Part shown: piece after piece, positions 52,196 through 62,352 of the stretch
Position numbering within the stretch: position 1 is the stretch's first letter
Layout of the letters: each line of letters begins with the position of its first letter
NCBI GenBank assembly: GCA_029977605.1
Contig: JAPOKN010000001.1
Location: forward strand, 1-64,000
Origin: Methanobacteriota archaeon
Lineage (GTDB): Archaea; Thermoplasmatota; Poseidoniia; MGIII; CG-Epi1
Reading direction: 5' to 3'
DNA length: 64,000 nt
The notes under the pieces: generated by a model
The model's input: the letters and a program-made list of their open reading frames with translations, nothing else
What the model was told of the DNA's origin: nothing
Databases searched by the model: none
Program-made: the position numbers and the translations under genes

Positions 52196-54448
52196 ATGTC
52201 GGATTTTGATGTGATTAGTAATTATTATTCCCAAATGCCTGAGAAGATAGAGCAGGCTAGAAATATCCTAAAACGTTCATTGACTTTAACAGAAAAGATT
52301 CTTTTTAGTCATTTGGTTAAAATTGAAAATGTGCCAAAAAGAACTAAATCATATGTTGAATTACAACCTGATAGAGTTGCAATGCAGGATGCAACAGCAC
52401 AAATGGCACTATTGCAATTTGCATTAGCAGGGCGTAATGAAGTTGCAGTTCCTTCTACAGTTCACTGTGATCATTTAATTAAAGCTAGGTCCGGAAGGGA
52501 TGCTGATTTAGCGCATGCGAATGAAGTGAGTTCGGAAGTTTTCAATTTTTTAAAATCAGCTTCAGCCAAGTATGGGTTAGGTTTTTGGGAACCTGGAGCT
52601 GGAATTATACATCAAGTTGTTCTTGAAAATTATGCATTCCCGGGTGGAATGATGATTGGTACAGATTCTCACACACCTAATGCAGGAGGATTGGGTATGG
52701 TTGCAATTGGTGTAGGGGGAGCTGATGCCATGGAAGTAATGGCAGGTTTACCTTTTACAATTCGCTGGCCAGGAATTATTGGAGTTCATTTAACAGGAGA
52801 GTTATCTGGTTGGGCTTCTGCTAAGGATGTAATATTAAAAGTATGTGAAGAGTTAACCGTCAAGGGCGGAACGGGACATATAGTAGAATACTTCGGCCCT
52901 GGCACATCATCAATTTCATCAACAGGCAAGGGGACCATCTGCAATATGGGTGCTGAAGTTGGAGCTACAACATCTCTTTTTCCATATGATGATTCTATGG
53001 ATAAATATCTGAAGGCAACTAATCGTTCCGAGATAGCAGGTTTGGCTAAAGACTATTCTGAATATTTAGTCCCAGATTCAGATGTTGAACAAAATCCTGA
53101 AAAATATTATGATAAAATAATTGAAATTAATTTATCTGAGCTTGTTCCGGCGATTGTTGGGCCACATAGTCCTGATTTAGCAAGACCTGTATCTGATCTG
53201 GGCGATGAGGCACGCGAAAAAGGATGGCCTACTGACATTCAAGCAGCATTGATTGGTTCATGTACAAATTCATCATATGAAGATATGGAAAGGGCTTCAT
53301 CAATTGCACTTCAAGCTAAGAATGCAGGACTTAAGTCCAAAGTTCAATTTATGGTAACTCCTGGTTCAGATACAATAGACAAAACTATCAGGCGAGACGG
53401 CCAAATGCAAATATTTGATGATATTGGAGGTACAGTGTTAGCTAATGCCTGTGGACCTTGCATAGGTCAATGGCAACGTGATGATATTCAAAGTGGGGAA
53501 GTGAACTCTATAGTATCTTCTTATAATCGTAATTTTAGCGGAAGAAATGATGGCAATCATCAGACATTGTCTTTCCTTACAAGTCCTGAGATAGTTACGG
53601 CAATGGCAATTGCAGGGACTCTTGATTTTAATCCAATAAAAGATAAATTAGTTACAGCAGACGGAGAGGAATTTTCCTTTAAGCCACCTGCAGGCGATCA
53701 ATTACCGGAAAATGGTTTTGAATTTAATTTAGCAGGCTTTACACCTCCTTCTGACGGTTTAAAATCTGTTGATTTGGCAGTATCTTCAGAAAGCAGAAGG
53801 TTAAAGTTGTTAGAACCTTTCGTTGCAACAACAAAAAACGATTTAGAAAACTTGCCAATTTTAGTAAAAGTTAAAGGTAAATGTACAACAGACCATATTT
53901 CTCCAGCAGGTATTTGGTTACAATTTAGAGGGCATTTAGACAATATTTCAGATAATTGTTACATTGGAGCTCATAATTCATTCACGGAAGAGCAAGGTAC
54001 AGCAATCAACCAACTAGATGGAACTAAAGGTAAATTGCCTAAGGTGGCCCGCAGTTATCATGAGAACAGACAAGGCTGGGCAGTTATTGCAGATGTTAAT
54101 TATGGAGAGGGAAGCAGTAGAGAACATGCTGCAATGTCTCCAAGATTTTTAGGTTGTAAGGTTGTAATTGCAAGAAGCATGGCTCGGATTGCAGAAACTA
54201 ATCTGAAGAAACAAGGGGTTTTACCACTTATTTTTGCAGATGAATCCTCATGGGATTTGTTGCGAGTAGATGATAGATTGACAATCAAAGGGACTGATGA
54301 ATTAGGACCTAATTCCCAAGTTACTGTAGAAGTAAAACACAGTGATGAAACAATGGAAACTTTTGTTTGCAATCACAGTATGGATGAGCTTCAAGTTGAG
54401 TGGTTTAAGGCAGGTTCAGCCTTAAATTATTTGAGATTACAGAATTAA
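52196..54448 (+). CDS. Aconitate hydratase, mitochondrial type
   Basis: Isomerises citrate and isocitrate in the TCA cycle. Cluster cysteines lie in IGSCTNSSYEDM and ANACGPCIGQW; other family segments are GTDSHTPNAGGLGMVAIG and NYGEGSSREHAAMSPR. The 750-residue length and sequence style match mitochondrial aconitase, a type shared with some bacteria, and not the longer AcnA or AcnB. Its 3' end converges with purM with a 4-nt overlap. Confidence 0.95.
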   Translation: MSDFDVISNYYSQMPEKIEQARNILKRSLTLTEKILFSHLVKIENVPKRTKSYVELQPDRVAMQDATAQMALLQFALAGRNEVAVPSTVHCDHLIKARSGRDADLAHANEVSSEVFNFLKSASAKYGLGFWEPGAGIIHQVVLENYAFPGGMMIGTDSHTPNAGGLGMVAIGVGGADAMEVMAGLPFTIRWPGIIGVHLTGELSGWASAKDVILKVCEELTVKGGTGHIVEYFGPGTSSISSTGKGTICNMGAEVGATTSLFPYDDSMDKYLKATNRSEIAGLAKDYSEYLVPDSDVEQNPEKYYDKIIEINLSELVPAIVGPHSPDLARPVSDLGDEAREKGWPTDIQAALIGSCTNSSYEDMERASSIALQAKNAGLKSKVQFMVTPGSDTIDKTIRRDGQMQIFDDIGGTVLANACGPCIGQWQRDDIQSGEVNSIVSSYNRNFSGRNDGNHQTLSFLTSPEIVTAMAIAGTLDFNPIKDKLVTADGEEFSFKPPAGDQLPENGFEFNLAGFTPPSDGLKSVDLAVSSESRRLKLLEPFVATTKNDLENLPILVKVKGKCTTDHISPAGIWLQFRGHLDNISDNCYIGAHNSFTEEQGTAINQLDGTKGKLPKVARSYHENRQGWAVIADVNYGEGSSREHAAMSPRFLGCKVVIARSMARIAETNLKKQGVLPLIFADESSWDLLRVDDRLTIKGTDELGPNSQVTVEVKHSDETMETFVCNHSMDELQVEWFKAGSALNYLRLQN

Positions 54449-55413
54449 GATACGATTGAAGAGTGAGTAACTCCTTTTCCAGATTTAACGGAACCAATAA
54501 TTTGAGAATGTTCTCCAAGGATTGATACAGATTTTTTAGCATCATCCTTGTTAACAATAATTACCATACCCATACCCATATTGAATGTTCGATACATTTC
54601 CTTTGTTTCAATACTTCCTTTTTCTTGTAACCAGTCAAATATAGAAGGAATTGGTAAAGGATTATCAATAAAATACTGGAAATTATTATTAATTCTACTA
54701 ATGTTGTCTAACCCGCCACCAGTGATGTGAGCAATTCCGTGGACATCTACTTGCTTAATCAAAGCCATTACTTCTTTCACGTAAATTCTTGTTGGTTCAA
54801 CAAGTTTCTTTCCAAGTTCCTTATCTCCATCAAATAACTTTCGAATCAAAGTATACCCGTTTGAGTGTGGTCCACTTGATTTCAGACCAATCAAAACATC
54901 TCCCTCTGATATTTTCGTACCGTCAATAATCTTGTCTTGTTTAACATAACCAACAGAAGTTCCAGCAATATCAAAACCATGAACTAATTCAGGTAATATT
55001 GCAGTCTCTCCTCCAGATAAAGTACAGTTAGATTGTTTACATCCTTCGGCTAACCCCATCCCAATTTTAGCCATTAAATCTTCATCCGGTTTGTCTAATG
55101 CTACGTAATCAACGAAACTTAACGGTTCGGCACCAACACAAATTAGATCATTTGTATTCATAGCAACGCAGTCTATTCCGACAGTATGGATTGAGTCCAT
55201 TTCTTCAGCCAGCAATAATTTACTACCCACTCCATCAGTACACATTGCCAATGCACCATCTCCTAGTTTAACTAATCCCGCAAATCCATTATCCAGTTTT
55301 ATTGCTTCACCATCGCCCTTTCTGTTAACTCCTTTAATTTGAGCAATAAGAGCTTCAGTAGCTTTTTCACTTGCATCAATATCTACGCCAGCTTCAGAGT
55401 ATGTGCTTACCAT
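54445..55413 (-). CDS. purM: Phosphoribosylformylglycinamidine cyclo-ligase
   Basis: AIR synthetase of purine biosynthesis. Motifs are TYSEAGVDIDASEKA at the start, CTDGVGSKLLLA, the GVDCVAMNTNDL-like core, GGETAILPE and the late HITGGGLDNI. 322 residues, slightly short but complete. It lies 5 nt after the secretion ATPase gene on the same strand, so may be co-transcribed without functional relation. Confidence 0.94.
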   Translation of the reverse strand: MVSTYSEAGVDIDASEKATEALIAQIKGVNRKGDGEAIKLDNGFAGLVKLGDGALAMCTDGVGSKLLLAEEMDSIHTVGIDCVAMNTNDLICVGAEPLSFVDYVALDKPDEDLMAKIGMGLAEGCKQSNCTLSGGETAILPELVHGFDIAGTSVGYVKQDKIIDGTKISEGDVLIGLKSSGPHSNGYTLIRKLFDGDKELGKKLVEPTRIYVKEVMALIKQVDVHGIAHITGGGLDNISRINNNFQYFIDNPLPIPSIFDWLQEKGSIETKEMYRTFNMGMGMVIIVNKDDAKKSVSILGEHSQIIGSVKSGKGVTHSSIVS

Positions 55414-55418
55414 ATAGT

Positions 55419-56651
55419 TTACATCTTAGCGTAATAATTTTGTACAACTGTACTAACTTGTTCAATATCATCAATGTTACGTTGAACTAATGATTCGAGA
55501 ATCTTTTGCCTATTCTGAGCCATTTCATCAAATTGCCTTGGTGCTACACCTGCAGCCTTAGATATTCGCTCACGTAGTTTACTTGGTACTCCAGTCTCTT
55601 CTAACTGATTGGATTGTCCATTCCATTTGAATAATGTATTAAGTCTAGGTTTACTACCTTCCAAACCAGCTAATTCAGAGACTTCAGTAATAGTTCTAAT
55701 TTGCTTTCCATTAACATTTATTCTACTTTGCATTATAATTAAATGTAAAGCATTCATCATTATTGGAGGGACTTCCATAGGTGGGTTAATTAATCTTGAT
55801 ACCGTTTCCTGAGCAGTATTTGCGTGAACAGTACCAAAACATCCATCGTGACCCGTGTTCATCGCAGTAAAGAGCGTTTTAGCCTCAGGACCTCTTACTT
55901 CACCAACAATTATTCTGTCAGGCCTCATACGCAATGTATTCTTTAGTAAAGAATCCATATCAACTTCAGGTTCTTCTGGTTTTGTTGAGTTAAATGTCTC
56001 GAGTTGAACATGATGTTCATGCTTTAATTGAACTTCAGTAACATCTTCAATTGTAATTAATCTGTCCTTTGAAGGAATAAATAATCCTAATACATTCAAA
56101 GTTGTAGTTTTACCGGAACCTGTACCCCCAGCAACTAAAATATTAGATGGAGCAGAACCCATTCCATCGGCAAACATCCACAATAGTGAGGCTAACCTTG
56201 GAGACATAGTTCCAAATTTCATCAAATTAACAACAGTTAACGGATCATTCATCTGCTTTCTAATTGTCATGGTTGGTCCATTCGGAGAAACTGGCGGAAT
56301 TGTAGCATTTACACGACTTCCATCAGGTAATCTTCCGTCTAATAGCAAATTTCCAGGACCTACTTTTCTACCTACGTATTTTCCAACTTTTTGAATAATT
56401 GCAGTGGCTTCCTCACTAGTTAATTTTACATTAGTTACACACATACCGTGTTTTCTATGAGCAACCATCACAGCTTTGTCTGGATGATTATACATAATTT
56501 CTTCAAGATTATCGTCATCTAGCAATGGTTTTAGGGCACCATAGCTCGGAGATTTGACAGCCTTTGTCACTTGGTAAAGTGGTCGCTCAGCATCAGGTCT
56601 TTCGACGATGTTGGCAGTCGGGTATTGTTCTATTATTCGTCCTTGTTGCAT
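55419..56651 (-). CDS. Second secretion/pilus ATPase, CpaF/TadA-like
   Basis: I place the start at the ATG at 56651, two bases past the upstream stop, giving 410 residues; a longer frame would overlap that gene by 73 nt. It has Walker A GGTGSGKTT, the Asp box TIEDVTEVQL, Walker B RIIVGEVRGPEA, and the His box NTGHDGCFGTVHAN. It lacks the long charged tail of the ATPase at 32114. Its two membrane partners are encoded immediately upstream. This module has no pilin gene beside it. Confidence 0.9.
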   Translation of the reverse strand: MQQGRIIEQYPTANIVERPDAERPLYQVTKAVKSPSYGALKPLLDDDNLEEIMYNHPDKAVMVAHRKHGMCVTNVKLTSEEATAIIQKVGKYVGRKVGPGNLLLDGRLPDGSRVNATIPPVSPNGPTMTIRKQMNDPLTVVNLMKFGTMSPRLASLLWMFADGMGSAPSNILVAGGTGSGKTTTLNVLGLFIPSKDRLITIEDVTEVQLKHEHHVQLETFNSTKPEEPEVDMDSLLKNTLRMRPDRIIVGEVRGPEAKTLFTAMNTGHDGCFGTVHANTAQETVSRLINPPMEVPPIMMNALHLIIMQSRINVNGKQIRTITEVSELAGLEGSKPRLNTLFKWNGQSNQLEETGVPSKLRERISKAAGVAPRQFDEMAQNRQKILESLVQRNIDDIEQVSTVVQNYYAKM

Positions 56652-56653
56652 AT

Positions 56654-57418
56654 TTATACGATTGATATCCTTAGTGCTAGTAATAGTGTAGTAGTAGCTA
56701 TGAACATATACATTGGCATTCGCCATATAGCAGTCTTAGTTGTTTGTAAGATTACAGATTGCATCCAAACACCTCCAGCTCCTAATACCATCATGTAGAA
56801 AAATAAGGATTGGTTCAATAAACTTAGGTCAACGTTAAGCTCGAATGAACCCGCTTTTCCGCTTCCAAATACTGAGACAATTAATCCTAGTAAGATGGGA
56901 CAGATGACTGCACCACCCCATAGAATGAAATTAGCAGTACTTTGTGTTTTTGTAATTCTTTCTTTTCTGAGCATGTAAATTTCCCAGAATTCTTCAGAGA
57001 TATTTTCAAGAGTAGTTGCAAAGCTTCCAGATGAACCAAGTGCCACATTCAATATACTTACAATCCTTATAATCATTGGAGATTCAGTTTGTTTTGCAAA
57101 GTCTCTCATTGCCATACCGAATCCATCATCTCTCATTCTCTTCACGGCTTCACGGAGAAATTTACCCATTCGATCATTTCTTCCAGATGCAATAGCATCT
57201 AAGGCAGATTCAACACCCATACCAGCACGTAATTCTTCAGCTAAATCAGCTAAGACATCAGGCCACACAGCTTCTAATTCATTAATTTTATCTTGTTTTC
57301 TTTTAGCAGGAATGTAGAAAAAAGTTCCAATAAGGGCCCAAACGCCTAATCCTACCCAAATGATACCATGCAATGATGATAATCCATCACCACTCACTAT
57401 GTCTTCTAACAAGCTCAT
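56654..57418 (-). CDS. TadC-like membrane platform protein
   Basis: A 254-residue T2SF-family protein with an N-terminal helix (about 15-36), the soluble T2SF core (LAEELRAGMGVESALDAIASG, then RIVSILNVALGSSGSF) and C-terminal helices (about 160-250). It works with the ATPase encoded downstream and overlaps the preceding platform gene by 4 nt. Confidence 0.8.
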   Translation of the reverse strand: MSLLEDIVSGDGLSSLHGIIWVGLGVWALIGTFFYIPAKRKQDKINELEAVWPDVLADLAEELRAGMGVESALDAIASGRNDRMGKFLREAVKRMRDDGFGMAMRDFAKQTESPMIIRIVSILNVALGSSGSFATTLENISEEFWEIYMLRKERITKTQSTANFILWGGAVICPILLGLIVSVFGSGKAGSFELNVDLSLLNQSLFFYMMVLGAGGVWMQSVILQTTKTAIWRMPMYMFIATTTLLLALRISIV

Positions 57419-57990
57419 ACTCCAGGCTCCTTTGCTTTAGTTTGAACGATCATTCCAGCTATAATTATGGTTGCCGTAATAAATAATGCAGGGACACAAA
57501 CATCAGGCATTGTTGGGGTATTTCCTAAAAATCCTCCGCCAGAGGCTTTCGCAGATTCTACTAGTCCATTAACAACAGCACCTATTACAACAATAATAGG
57601 AATTAGTATTGAAACAATTATAAATTGTTCAGATGTTGAAGATAAACCTTCAATGAAATTATCTAAATTAACACGCCTTTCTTTAGCCTCTTTTTCAGCT
57701 ATAGATCTTAATCTATCAATGACATTAGTGTCTTCTTCGATAGACATAATTAAGCTAGATAGAACTTTTCTTAGTCCAGAGGAATCTGTATTTCGCATTT
57801 GAGTTCTAATAGCGTCACTGAAATTTTTCCCGCCTTCAGTATCTCTAAAAATTTGTTTGAAGATTCCACTCAAATCTCCGTAGTCTTCGTCAGCAACATG
57901 TTTCATTGCCTCTGCAACACCTACGCCAGATTCTAATAGAACTTCAATTCCTCTAATGGCAAAGAGTAGTTCTTGGTCAACGGTCGCCAT
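57415..57990 (-). CDS. TadB-like platform protein, compact
   Basis: A 191-residue T2SF-type protein that begins directly with the cytoplasmic core (LLFAIRGIEVLLESGVGVAEA, then LIMSIEEDTNVIDRLRSIAE) and ends with two helices (about 125-147 and 168-186). It is much shorter than the TadB-like protein at 35310 and lacks N-terminal helices. First gene of the second secretion module. Confidence 0.75.
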   Translation of the reverse strand: MATVDQELLFAIRGIEVLLESGVGVAEAMKHVADEDYGDLSGIFKQIFRDTEGGKNFSDAIRTQMRNTDSSGLRKVLSSLIMSIEEDTNVIDRLRSIAEKEAKERRVNLDNFIEGLSSTSEQFIIVSILIPIIVVIGAVVNGLVESAKASGGGFLGNTPTMPDVCVPALFITATIIIAGMIVQTKAKEPGV

Positions 57991-58028
57991 AGTATCTTAA
58001 TAAAACCCCATTATAAACTACTAACTTT

Positions 58029-58724
58029 CTAAATATTTGTATCTTTTAGAAAATCTCTATAAGTACTCAAGCTAACATAAAACGAAAAAACCATTGACCA
58101 TTCACACAGGGCGGTCAAGTTTAGATATATACTTCTTTCAGTGTTTACGTTTGGTGGGTTATCCATTCGGTGAAAAAAATCATCCTTTTCTTCTAACATT
58201 TCTAGATTATCTAAAACGCTGAACACGGCCATCATTACATAGAAAAACCATCCAGCCATTACAGCATATTTTCTAATTTTATTATCGAGGCCACTCTTTT
58301 TCATTAGATCGTAGCTGAAACTTGCAGAGATCAGATACGTTGTGAATAAAGTGAATGCTGTAACTCCATGTAAAACAGGAAATTCTTTCCAATTAAAACT
58401 TACCGTAATAATTCCGCATATTGATCCTACAGTAGAAATAATTCTAATTCTTTCATTTCCCTTGATATAGAATTCACCCAGTTCCTCAGCTAATGGTTTG
58501 AATAATCTGTAGATTACCTGAACTATTAGTAAAGTTCCAAACAAGCTAATACCTAGTCCAGTTGAGAAAATACTTTCTTCAGGTTCTGAAAAAGGCATTT
58601 CAGATATGATTGGTATAAATGGGGCAACTCTTCCACTGGTAGTTGATATGATGTAAGTTGCTATTAGTGTCAATATTCCTAAAATTACACTAAATTCTAG
58701 AAGTAATTTAGCACTATTTTTCAT
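58029..58724 (-). CDS. FRAG1/DRAM/Sfk1-family membrane protein
   Basis: A 231-residue protein with six membrane helices. The first exported loop reads FIPIISEMPFSEPEESIFSTG, matching the P-x-I-S-E/D plus Pro-Glu-x-x-I-F pattern of the FRAG1/DRAM family, and a CEWSMVFSFY helix near the end also fits. The family is mainly eukaryotic (lipid remodelling, autophagy) but has archaeal members; role here unknown. It overlaps the upstream ppdK gene by 11 nt. Confidence 0.6.
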   Translation of the reverse strand: MKNSAKLLLEFSVILGILTLIATYIISTTSGRVAPFIPIISEMPFSEPEESIFSTGLGISLFGTLLIVQVIYRLFKPLAEELGEFYIKGNERIRIISTVGSICGIITVSFNWKEFPVLHGVTAFTLFTTYLISASFSYDLMKKSGLDNKIRKYAVMAGWFFYVMMAVFSVLDNLEMLEEKDDFFHRMDNPPNVNTERSIYLNLTALCEWSMVFSFYVSLSTYRDFLKDTNI

Positions 58725-61413
58725 TTAGTACCGCTTGTGCAGCAGCCAATCTAGCAATTGGAACCCTAAAAGGTGAACACGAAACATAATCCATTCCTAC
58801 TCCATGGCAAAAGTGAACTGATTTTGGCTCTCCACCATGTTCACCACAAATTCCAACTTTAAGATCGGGTTTTGTTTTACGGCCTCTTTCAATTCCCATC
58901 TTGACCAGTTCACAAACACCTTCATCTAGACTTGCAAAAGGATCTTCAGGCAATAATTCGTTCTCTAAATACGCTGGCATAAATCCACCAGTGTCGTCAC
59001 GACTGAATCCAAAAGCCATTTGTGTCAAATCATTAGTTCCAAATGAAAAGAATTCTGCAGTTTCAGCTATTCTATCAGCTACAAAACTTGCTCTCGGAAT
59101 TTCCATCATTGTTCCAACCATGTAATTATCTAATCCTTTAATGTTACTAGCTACATTCCTAACTATCTTTTCTTGGTGATTATATTCGGTTTCCATTCCA
59201 GTCAGAGGAATCATAATTTCAGGGAAAGTTTTTACATTTTCACCTGAAAGTTCAGCTGCAGCTTCTAAAATAGCTCTGGCTTGCATTTCTGTTATCTCAG
59301 GATGTGTTATTCCTAACCTTACACCTCGGTGCCCCATCATAGGATTTGATTCTTTAAGCGCATCAGACCTTCGTTCCAATTCTTGAGCATTTATTCCTAG
59401 TGCTTTGGCAAGCTTTTTCTGTCTCTTAATATCATGAGGAATAAATTCATGCAGTGGTGGATCCATTAGTCTAATAGTAACAGGAAGACCTTGCATAGCT
59501 CTTAATGTCTCTTTGATATCATTTTTCATGAAAGGGAACAACAAATCTAAAGCAGTTTTTCTTTCTTCTTGACTATTTGCCATAATCATCTCTTGAAGGT
59601 GGAAAAGAGGATCTTCAGATCCTTCACCATAGAACATATGTTCTATTCTGAAAAGTCCAATTCCTTCAGCTCCAAAGTCTAATGCTCTTTTCGCATCGGA
59701 TGGAGTCTCAGCATTGGTTCTTACCTTTAACCTTCTAACCTTGTCACAAAGCTCTAAGAAATGTGTCAAATAATCGCTTGTAATATCCGTTTCAATTAAT
59801 GGTAATTCATCTTTGTAGACTTTACCTGCAGTTCCATTTAGTGTAATTTCATCACCTTCATTCACAGTCACATCACCTACAGTAAATTCTTTTTTAATTG
59901 AGTCAACTTTCATCTCACCAGCTCCAACAACACAACACATTCCCCAACCTCTTGCAACTAAAGCGGCATGTGAAGTCATTCCTCCACGTGAAGTCAATAT
60001 TGCTACAGAAGCTCGCATTCCTTCAACATCTTCAGGATTAGTTTCTTCTCTGACTAGTACAACTTTTTCGCCCTTTGCAGCCCAATCCACAGCATCTTGA
60101 GCAGTAAAAACGGCTTTTCCTGTAGCTCCACCAGGACCTGCAGGTAAACCTTTTGCTAAAATTGGAGTAATTTTTTCTACATCTGGGTCAACAATAGGAT
60201 GAAGCAACTCGTCTAATTGTGATGGTGTAACTCTTCCAATTGCAGTATTTCCATCTATCCTTTTTTCTTTAACCATTTCAGAAGCCATACGAATAGCAGC
60301 GGGGCCATTACGTTTTCCAATTCGGCATTGAAGCATCCAAAGTTTTCCTGTTTGGATAGTAAATTCAATATCCATCATATCACTGTAATGGTCTTCAAGA
60401 TTTAGTCTAATTGTATTCAATTCATCATATAAATGTGGTACAGCCTGCTCTAAGCTTGGCAAATCTCCACTGTGCTCAGTTCTACATATTTCATTTAATG
60501 GATTTGGAGTTCTAATCCCAGCAACAACGTCTTCACCTTGAGCTTTAGATAGCCATTCTCCGTAAAAATTATTTTCGCCAGTTGCAGGATTTCTAGTAAA
60601 TGCAACACCTGTAGCACTATCTTCGCCTAGATTTCCATATACCATTGCTTGAACATTTACAGCAGTGCCCCATTCTTCAGGAATATTCTCAATTTTTCTG
60701 TAAGCCTTTGCTCTTTTTCCATCCCAAGAGTAGAAGACTGCAGACACAGCGCCCCAAAGTTGTTCCCATGGATCTTCAGGAAATGGTTTTTTGAGTACTT
60801 CCAACACTTTTCCCTTGTAAATTTCGACTAAATCTTTTAAGTTAGATGCCGATAAATCAGTATCTTCAGTTACACCCTCTTGTTCTTTCATTTTTTCCAA
60901 TTCATGTTCTAATTGATTACGAATTCCCATCCCCTCTTCAGGTTCTATGCCTGAAGCTTTTTCCATTACAACATCGGAATACATTTGAATTAGTCTCCTC
61001 TGAGCATCGTATACAAATCTTGGATCTCCGCTTTGAGCAATAAGCCCTTCTCGTGTAACGTCGTTTAATCCTACATTGAGAACAGTTTCCATCATACCAG
61101 GCATTGATGTTCTAGCTCCGGATCTTACAGATAGGAGCAAAGGATTTTCAGAATCTCCAAAAATAGTTCCTACATTATCTTCAACATCTTTCAACGCATT
61201 TTTTAGTTGACCATCGAGTTCTTCTGGATAAGTTTGATTATTTTCATTATAGAAAGTACATACTTCAGTAGTAATAGTACAGCCAGGAGGAACAGGTATT
61301 TTCAGTAGGGCCATTTCAGCTAAATTTGCTCCTTTTCCACCTAACAAATTTTTCATGTCAGCTTTGCCATCGGTCATGTTTGGACCGAAACGATAAACGT
61401 GCATTTCGCTCAT
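58714..61413 (-). CDS. ppdK: Pyruvate phosphate dikinase
   Basis: Interconverts pyruvate and phosphoenolpyruvate using ATP and phosphate; probably gluconeogenic in this setting. Residues include the N-terminal LLGGKGANLAEM, the phospho-His loop GGMTSHAALVARGWGMCCVVG, and the C-terminal barrel with FSFGTNDLTQMAFGFSRDD and the closing GICGEHGG. 899 residues is full length. An ATTTATAC box lies 26-33 nt before the ATG on the minus strand, so the mRNA is probably leaderless. Confidence 0.96.
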   Translation of the reverse strand: MSEMHVYRFGPNMTDGKADMKNLLGGKGANLAEMALLKIPVPPGCTITTEVCTFYNENNQTYPEELDGQLKNALKDVEDNVGTIFGDSENPLLLSVRSGARTSMPGMMETVLNVGLNDVTREGLIAQSGDPRFVYDAQRRLIQMYSDVVMEKASGIEPEEGMGIRNQLEHELEKMKEQEGVTEDTDLSASNLKDLVEIYKGKVLEVLKKPFPEDPWEQLWGAVSAVFYSWDGKRAKAYRKIENIPEEWGTAVNVQAMVYGNLGEDSATGVAFTRNPATGENNFYGEWLSKAQGEDVVAGIRTPNPLNEICRTEHSGDLPSLEQAVPHLYDELNTIRLNLEDHYSDMMDIEFTIQTGKLWMLQCRIGKRNGPAAIRMASEMVKEKRIDGNTAIGRVTPSQLDELLHPIVDPDVEKITPILAKGLPAGPGGATGKAVFTAQDAVDWAAKGEKVVLVREETNPEDVEGMRASVAILTSRGGMTSHAALVARGWGMCCVVGAGEMKVDSIKKEFTVGDVTVNEGDEITLNGTAGKVYKDELPLIETDITSDYLTHFLELCDKVRRLKVRTNAETPSDAKRALDFGAEGIGLFRIEHMFYGEGSEDPLFHLQEMIMANSQEERKTALDLLFPFMKNDIKETLRAMQGLPVTIRLMDPPLHEFIPHDIKRQKKLAKALGINAQELERRSDALKESNPMMGHRGVRLGITHPEITEMQARAILEAAAELSGENVKTFPEIMIPLTGMETEYNHQEKIVRNVASNIKGLDNYMVGTMMEIPRASFVADRIAETAEFFSFGTNDLTQMAFGFSRDDTGGFMPAYLENELLPEDPFASLDEGVCELVKMGIERGRKTKPDLKVGICGEHGGEPKSVHFCHGVGMDYVSCSPFRVPIARLAAAQAVLNEK

Positions 61414-61438
61414 TCTTACTCAATACACTAGCGAATAG

Positions 61439-61446
61439 GTATAAAT
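61439..61446 (-). promoter_or_regulatory. TATA box of ppdK
   Basis: The minus strand reads ATTTATAC, 26-33 nt upstream of the ATG at 61413. This is the spacing expected for a leaderless archaeal transcript. Confidence 0.5.
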
Positions 61447-61457
61447 TCTCTTTCTCT

Positions 61458-61883
61458 TTATTCTATAGGGTCATGAAGCTTACCAATTAAAGGCCAACCA
61501 TGCCACAATAATCGTTCGTCTAATTCAATTAATATTTTGTATATCTCATCATATCCTTCAACAACATGCTCAATTAGACATGGTTTACATTCATCACTTA
61601 GCCATTTTTCTATTAATTCCGAATTCCCAACTTCCATTATCTTTGCCATTTCGCTCATCTCTTTGAGTCTAATTTGCAAATGATTAAGGAAAATTTCAGA
61701 ATTCTTTAAAGCCATAGTCAAATGTAGAAATCTTAACTTTTCGTCCTCAACAATTTCGACAAGATTCTTATCTTTAGGTGCACCTTCTGCAACTAACATT
61801 CCGAGTAACTTTTTTTCACCAAATATTTCTTTTGCAGCAGCAAGTAAAAATTGCAAACTTTCCTTTTTTTTCTCTTTATTCAT
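61458..61883 (-). CDS. Hypothetical helical protein, 141 aa
   Basis: A soluble, almost entirely helical protein with a basic start (NKEKKKESLQFLLAAAKEI) and a pair of cysteines in DECKPCLIEHV. I do not recognise the family. It overlaps the P-loop protein gene upstream by 8 nt, so the two are likely partners. Confidence 0.55.
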   Translation of the reverse strand: MNKEKKKESLQFLLAAAKEIFGEKKLLGMLVAEGAPKDKNLVEIVEDEKLRFLHLTMALKNSEIFLNHLQIRLKEMSEMAKIMEVGNSELIEKWLSDECKPCLIEHVVEGYDEIYKILIELDERLLWHGWPLIGKLHDPIE

Positions 61884-62352
61884 ACTTGTTAGTAATATAA
61901 TCTACGACTGCCATAATATCATTTTTTGAAGCTTGAGCAGTTTCTTCATCAATCACCTCTCCCATTCCTACGCAAAATATAGTGTTGTTATTGTACTTAT
62001 TCCATTCTGGAATTATTTTTTTAGTCCGGTTTAGAACAATTATCCGATTTGTATTTGGAGTATTTCTTTCCAGATAATTCCATAGTTCAATAAAGTGAGA
62101 ATCAGGTTTCTCGAGCCCATTTCCGACAACAATTTGCATGTTTGCAGCTCTAAGCCAATCTATCCAAACTTTACCTGTAGCTGTTGGTGCATCGATTTCA
62201 TAAAGCATAAGATTGTTTAATTCACAGGCGTAATCTAATAACATATCTGGTACGCTATTAGGAACTACAAAATTTCCCCTAGGTTTAGGTAAGCTTCTCA
62301 TAAAAGTGGATTTACCTGCCCCCATTGGTCCTGTAACCATTATGTATTTCAT
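61876..62352 (-). CDS. Small P-loop NTPase, GTPase-like
   Basis: A 158-residue protein that begins with a P-loop GPMGAGKST (8-16). A later YEIDAPTATGK is placed like the DxxG switch II, and VLNRTKK is placed like an NKxD base-recognition motif, so it could be a degenerate Ras-like GTPase. This reading is weak beyond the P-loop. It directly follows the DUF2071 gene and overlaps the small helical protein gene, suggesting a three-gene set. Confidence 0.6.
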   Translation of the reverse strand: MKYIMVTGPMGAGKSTFMRSLPKPRGNFVVPNSVPDMLLDYACELNNLMLYEIDAPTATGKVWIDWLRAANMQIVVGNGLEKPDSHFIELWNYLERNTPNTNRIIVLNRTKKIIPEWNKYNNNTIFCVGMGEVIDEETAQASKNDIMAVVDYITNKYE

